A DNA stretch of 64,000 bases from Paenibacillus sabinae T27 (GTDB taxonomy: Bacteria > Bacillota > Bacilli > Paenibacillales > Paenibacillaceae), in NCBI RefSeq assembly GCF_000612505.1, contig NZ_CP004078.1, forward strand, positions 2,344,001-2,408,000, written 5' to 3'. The notes below the pieces were generated by a model. The model was not told the DNA's origin, searched no databases, and worked only from the letters and a program-made list of their open reading frames with translations. The translations under genes and the position numbers were made by a program. This document shows positions 60,004 through 64,000 of this stretch, in pieces. The first letter of the stretch is position 1; every line of letters starts with the position of its first letter.

Positions 60004-61887
60004 TTGAACTGGCTCGGATCATTGCAGCAGCTGGGCAGAGCCATTATGCTTCCCACCATGGTGCTGCCGGCGGCGGCCATTCTGCTCAGCCTGGGAAGCC
60101 TGCCATGGTCCGCTTGGGGGCTGGCTTCGGTAGCTGAAGTGGCAACCTATGCGGGACAGGGGATTTTTTATTATATGCCTTATCTGTTTGCGGTAGGGGT
60201 CGCCTGGGGGCTGTCCAATCAAGCCGGGCCCGCGGGACTTGCGGCGCTGGCGGGAATGTTCACCTATGACCGGATTGTGATGAAGCTGGGAGACGGCACA
60301 TTGCAGCCCGCGACGCTGATCGGCATTCTGCTCGGAATTGTTGCCGGCATCGCCCATAACCGCTTTAAGAATATCAAGCTTCCCGAGGCGATCCAGTTTT
60401 TTGGGGGATCGCGTTTTGTACTGCTCTTTATGGGCTTGTTCTCCGCTCTGTTCGCGTGGGTGATGCTGGGCGTCTCCCCGATGATACAGCACGGTCTTGA
60501 CGACCTGCTCCGCTTTGTCGACAGGACAGGAGGCTTCGGCTTGTTCCTGTACGGCGTGTTATACAGAGTGCTCACGGCCTTTGGACTTCATCATATATTG
60601 AACAATGTGTTCTGGTTTCAACTGGGAACGTATACAACGCCGGACGGCGCAGCCGTTCAGGGCGATCTGCCGCGGTTTTTTGCCGGCGATCCGACGGCTG
60701 GCAGCTTCATGGCTGGGCTCTTTCCGATCATGATGTTTGCGCTCCCCGCCATTGCGTTCGCAATTATTCAGGAAGCGCGGGAAGATTTGAAGCCGCAAAT
60801 CCGAAAGACGTTCATGCGCGCGGCGCTGGTCTGCTTCCTGACCGGCGTATCCGAGCAGATCGAATTCGCCTTTCTGTTCGCTTCGCCATACCTGTTCGCC
60901 CTCCATGCGGTTATGTCCGGACTGGCCATGGCCCTGACTTATGCGCTGGGCATCCATCACGGCTTTTCCTATTCGGCGGGGGCCATCGACTTTTTCTTGA
61001 ATCTGCATCTGGCCCGGCGCGCCTGGCTGCTGATCCCGATCGGTATCGTCTACGGGATGGTCTATTACCAATTGTTCCGCTGGGCGATCCGCCGCTTTCA
61101 GATTCCGACTCCAGGCCGGGAGGAAGGCTCCGAGCTTGGCGACTGGGCGGGGAATATCCCTTACCAGGCTCCGCTTATCTTGCAGGCACTTGGCGGCAAG
61201 GAGAACATCGTGCAGGTCCAGGCCTGCATTACCCGGCTGAGGCTTACGGTGCATAACGACCGCAAGATCGACATTGGAGCGCTCAAAAGCCTTGGCTCTG
61301 CAGGCATCATCAAGCTTGGCGGGGGCAATGTGCAAGTCGTCTTCGGCACGTACTCCGAGCTGATCCGCGAGGAAATCGACAAGCTCATGCTCCGCGACCT
61401 GCCTCAGGTGCTGTTCAACGCCCCGATGCAGGGTAAAATGCTGCCGATCGAAGAGGTCCCCGATCATATTTTTGCCCAAAAGCTGGTTGGAGACGGCGTC
61501 GCCTTCATTCCGGAAAAGGGAGAGCTCGTCTCTCCGGTATTCGGCAAAGTCATGCATATATATCCCACGATGCACGCGATCGGCATTGCGACGCCGGAAG
61601 GACTCGAGGTGCTCATGCATATCGGCATCAATACCTCCCAGCTGAAAGGTCCGTTTGAATCGGAAATCAAGGAAGGGGACAGCGTCGAACCCGGCCAGCT
61701 GCTGGTGAAATTCGACCTGGAATACCTGAAAGAGCATGCCTCATCGCTTGCCACCCCGATGGTGATTACTAATCCGGAACGCGTCAAATCCTGGAGCTAC
61801 GCTCCGTTTAAAACTGTGAAAAAAGGGCAATCTTCGGTGATGTCCGTCGTATTGCACGAAAGCAATGTTGGAGGGGTAGAATCATGA
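60004..61887 (+). CDS. nagE: PTS glucose/N-acetylglucosamine transporter IICBA
   Basis: A 627-aa fused permease: IIC domain (residues ~1-360; LGRAIMLPTMVLPAAAILLS, TAFGLHHILNNVFWFQLG), IIB domain with Cys408 (VQACITRLRLTV), and IIA domain with His539 (EVLMHIGINTSQLKGPF). Imports and phosphorylates a hexose; the NagE branch (GlcNAc) looks best because of the IIC-IIB-IIA order and IIC sequence, but glucose is possible. Start TTG 60004 with AAAGGAGAG. Overlaps ptsI (ATGA). Confidence 0.85.
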   Translation: MNWLGSLQQLGRAIMLPTMVLPAAAILLSLGSLPWSAWGLASVAEVATYAGQGIFYYMPYLFAVGVAWGLSNQAGPAGLAALAGMFTYDRIVMKLGDGTLQPATLIGILLGIVAGIAHNRFKNIKLPEAIQFFGGSRFVLLFMGLFSALFAWVMLGVSPMIQHGLDDLLRFVDRTGGFGLFLYGVLYRVLTAFGLHHILNNVFWFQLGTYTTPDGAAVQGDLPRFFAGDPTAGSFMAGLFPIMMFALPAIAFAIIQEAREDLKPQIRKTFMRAALVCFLTGVSEQIEFAFLFASPYLFALHAVMSGLAMALTYALGIHHGFSYSAGAIDFFLNLHLARRAWLLIPIGIVYGMVYYQLFRWAIRRFQIPTPGREEGSELGDWAGNIPYQAPLILQALGGKENIVQVQACITRLRLTVHNDRKIDIGALKSLGSAGIIKLGGGNVQVVFGTYSELIREEIDKLMLRDLPQVLFNAPMQGKMLPIEEVPDHIFAQKLVGDGVAFIPEKGELVSPVFGKVMHIYPTMHAIGIATPEGLEVLMHIGINTSQLKGPFESEIKEGDSVEPGQLLVKFDLEYLKEHASSLATPMVITNPERVKSWSYAPFKTVKKGQSSVMSVVLHESNVGGVES

Positions 61888-63635
61888 TACAAGGTATAGG
61901 CGCCTCAGCGGGTGTTGCCATCGGAAAGGCCTTCGTTCTGCCGAACTGGGAATGGAGCATGCCGGAGACGCAGGTGAATCCGGTCGATCTGGCCAAAGAG
62001 TTTGAGCGTTTATATGAAGGGATACGCACCTCCAAGGATGAGCTCGAATTTATCAAAAAAGAATTCAGGGAAGTCGTCGGCCCCGAGGAATCTAGCATTT
62101 TTGACGCTCATTTGGCGATTCTGGACGATCCGGTATTCATGAGCGAAATCCGCGGAATCATCGAGAGGCAATACAAGGCGGCGGAGGTTGCCGTCAAGGA
62201 GGCCATCGATCATTTTGTGGCCATGTTCGACCTCCTGGATGACGAATACATGAAGGAGAGGGCGGTCGACATCAAGGATGTCGGTAACCGGCTGCTTAAG
62301 CATCTGCTGGGGGCGCCTGAGGTCACGCTGCCTTCAGATACCCAGCCCTACATTCTGGTGGCCAAAGAGCTTTCCCCTTCCCAGCTGGCCCACCTGAATC
62401 CCGCTTACGTGCTTGGTATTGTGACCATGATGGGAGGCATGACGTCGCATTCTTCCATTATGGCCCGTGCGCTTGGCATCCCGCTGGTGGCAGGCCTGGA
62501 GAGCAAGCTCTCCAGCCCGATCCAGACCGGGGAGCTGCTGATTATCGACGGGGACAACGGTAATCTTTATGTAAATCCTGACCAAGCTACAACCGAACAT
62601 TACAGTATTGTTCGCGACAGACAACGGGAGAAACGGCAACAGCTGGAGCTTCTGTCCTCAGTGAAGGCTCAGACCCGGGATGGAGTAAAGCTGCGCCTGG
62701 CCGGCAACATCAGCTCCGTGAAGGAGCTGGATCTGGCGTTGAAGTACGGCGCCGAGGGCGTCGGTCTGTTCCGGACAGAGTTTTTGTATATGGACCGTCA
62801 GAGTTTTCCGACCGAAGAGGAGCAATATGAGGTATATAAACTTGTGGCGGAGAAGGTAGGAGAGCATCCGGTTGTCATCCGAACGCTGGATATCGGGGGA
62901 GACAAGCATCTGGATTATTTTCAGCTTCCTGAGGAGCAGAACCCTTTCCTTGGCTACCGCGCCATCCGCATCAGCCTTGACCGGAAGGACATGTTCCAGA
63001 CGCAGATGACGGCAATCCTGCGGGCGAGCGTTCACGGCAACATTAAAATGATGTTCCCTATGATCTCCTCAATTGAGGAGGTAAGGGAGGCCAAGGCCGT
63101 GCTTAAGGAAGTGAAAAAAGACTTGGACCGGCGCGGCATTCCTTACAACCGCAATTTGCAGATTGGCATCATGATCGAGGTGCCGGCCGCGGTGATGATC
63201 GCCGACTTCCTGGCGGAAGAGGTGGACTTTTTCAGCATCGGTACGAATGATCTGGTGCAGTATGTGCTGGCGGTTGACCGGATGAACGAGCAGATCGCTC
63301 ATTTGTACCATCCGTATCACCCGGCTGTGCTTCGGATGATCCGCATGACTGTGGAAGCGGCCAAAGCAGCGGGTATCGGCATCAGCGTCTGCGGGGAACT
63401 GGCCGGCGATGAGCGTTCGCTTCCCCTGTGGCTGGAGCTTGGCGTAAGTGACCTCAGCATGTCGCCTCAAGCGCTGCTGAAGGTCAAGCACCGGACACTG
63501 AATACAGCGGCCTCCGAGGCCCGAAGAATCGCCAAACTCTGCTTCCGCAGCCGGGCTGCCGAGGAGAGCGAGCGGCAGCTCACGCAGTTCCTCGACAAGG
63601 CGATCATACAGCCTGTCGTTAAGGGCGACGCTTAA
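61884..63635 (+). CDS. ptsI: Phosphoenolpyruvate-protein phosphotransferase (PTS enzyme I)
   Basis: A 583-aa enzyme I. Active His189 in MTSHSSIMAR, PEP-binding GVGLFRTEFLYMDR and DIGGDKHLDYF, and C-terminal ISVCGELAGDE with the catalytic Cys. Takes phosphate from PEP and passes it to HPr, which is not encoded in this operon (ptsH must lie elsewhere). Translationally coupled to nagE-like gene; terminator follows. Confidence 0.96.
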   Translation: MIQGIGASAGVAIGKAFVLPNWEWSMPETQVNPVDLAKEFERLYEGIRTSKDELEFIKKEFREVVGPEESSIFDAHLAILDDPVFMSEIRGIIERQYKAAEVAVKEAIDHFVAMFDLLDDEYMKERAVDIKDVGNRLLKHLLGAPEVTLPSDTQPYILVAKELSPSQLAHLNPAYVLGIVTMMGGMTSHSSIMARALGIPLVAGLESKLSSPIQTGELLIIDGDNGNLYVNPDQATTEHYSIVRDRQREKRQQLELLSSVKAQTRDGVKLRLAGNISSVKELDLALKYGAEGVGLFRTEFLYMDRQSFPTEEEQYEVYKLVAEKVGEHPVVIRTLDIGGDKHLDYFQLPEEQNPFLGYRAIRISLDRKDMFQTQMTAILRASVHGNIKMMFPMISSIEEVREAKAVLKEVKKDLDRRGIPYNRNLQIGIMIEVPAAVMIADFLAEEVDFFSIGTNDLVQYVLAVDRMNEQIAHLYHPYHPAVLRMIRMTVEAAKAAGIGISVCGELAGDERSLPLWLELGVSDLSMSPQALLKVKHRTLNTAASEARRIAKLCFRSRAAEESERQLTQFLDKAIIQPVVKGDA

Positions 63636-63673
63636 CCAATCGACGGTTAACCTTTCAAAATATAGAGAACTGG

Positions 63674-63700
63674 GGGTCCGGCATGGTTGCCGGACTTTTT
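63674..63700. terminator. Terminator between ptsI and L,D-transpeptidase gene
   Basis: GTCCGGC-ATGGTT-GCCGGAC with TTTTT on the plus strand. Confidence 0.85.
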
Positions 63701-63704
63701 AGCT

Positions 63705-64000
63705 TCATTCAACCAACCCGAGGTGTAAATAATCGTGATATCCGGCAACGCCATCAACGGGCAGCCCATGCTTTTTTTCATAATGTTTGAGCGCTATTTC
63801 GGTTGTGCTGTTGAACCTGCCATTGCATTCACCATTGTAAAATCCAGCGCTCCGCAACCGGTATTGAATGATTTGAACGTCACCGCCGCTATCCCCCTTT
63901 GCCAAACTTCTGGGATTTTCGCCTAGTTTCCCAAGAACATGCCCTCCAAAGCTTATCCTGGTCCCCACTCGTACAAACTCATATAACTCCTCTACATCAT
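63705..64000 (-). CDS. L,D-transpeptidase with peptidoglycan-binding domain, partial (C-terminus)
   Basis: The minus-strand frame is open to the window edge. The visible start DVEELYEFVRVGTRISFGG is the usual end of a YkuD catalytic domain (just after the SHGCxR site, which lies outside). A peptidoglycan-binding-1 domain follows: LAKGDSGGDVQIIQYRLRSA, GFYNGECNGRFNSTTEIALK, HYEKKHGLPVDGVAG. Acts on cell-wall cross-links outside the cell. The GTG at 63968 is internal, not the true start. Confidence 0.75.
   Translation of the reverse strand, partial: DVEELYEFVRVGTRISFGGHVLGKLGENPRSLAKGDSGGDVQIIQYRLRSAGFYNGECNGRFNSTTEIALKHYEKKHGLPVDGVAGYHDYLHLGLVE

Noticed and set aside
60559..61737. 392-codon minus-strand frame opposite the PTS permease
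   Set aside because: Composition reflects the codon pattern of nagE on the other strand.

Overview
The window is chromosomal DNA of a Gram-positive, endospore-forming bacterium, most likely a Paenibacillus or close relative. The signs are strong AGGAGG-type ribosome binding sites, frequent TTG/GTG starts, a YesM-type sensor kinase next to a CUT1 sugar ABC transporter, a stalk-domain (copper amine oxidase N-like) protein, a small holin-like toxin, an Sda homologue and Bacillus-type PTS and aro genes. Assignments are from reading translations and DNA by eye; no database search was run.

Layout. (1) 1-6.1 kb: divergent sensor kinase and a sugar-import operon (lipoprotein, two permeases, GH66-type glucan enzyme without signal peptide). 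(2) 6.1-10.5 kb: acetyltransferase, MazG-like protein, permuted papain-like protein, and a MarR / DHA2 drug-exporter divergent pair. (3) 10.6-19.5 kb: a minus-strand operon of three unrecognised proteins of 219, 1784 and 970 aa, the last two very large, beta-rich and without signal peptides. This is the most novel-looking locus. It is followed by a frameshifted gene remnant and a holin-like type I toxin. (4) 20.8-41.3 kb: a ~20.5 kb integrative element in the 3' end of a tRNA-Val(GAC) gene. It has a 46-bp direct repeat at its ends, paired 'GTGCTACCA' repeats just inside both ends (probable integrase arm sites), a tyrosine integrase, an AlpA-type excisionase, a DUF3987 protein and a replication initiator. 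Its cargo is a BcgI-like two-gene restriction-modification system, a HEPN-domain protein, a RadC/JAB protein, an Sda-like sporulation kinase inhibitor, XRE regulators (one frameshifted), a duplicated module of tiny genes and several decayed genes. I see no relaxase, type IV secretion or phage structural genes. (5) 41.4-54.4 kb: core genes (malic enzyme, AEC transporter, acetyltransferase, MBL hydrolase, arginine decarboxylase-type enzyme, MFS, DUF1054). Among them is an odd trio: a leaderless solute-binding-like protein, a cysteine-rich GTPase and a lone ABC ATPase, with an Fnr-like site upstream. (6) 54.6-64 kb: 6-phosphogluconate dehydrogenase broken by a 1-nt frameshift, aroK, rhodanese, aroA, CoA-binding protein, a PTS IICBA-enzyme I operon, and the C-terminus of an L,D-transpeptidase running off the window.

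The host genes fit saprophytic glycan use: alpha-glucan import and breakdown, amino-sugar/glucose PTS, pentose phosphate and shikimate steps. The element looks like a plasmid-like integrative unit that carries DNA defence and may influence host sporulation.
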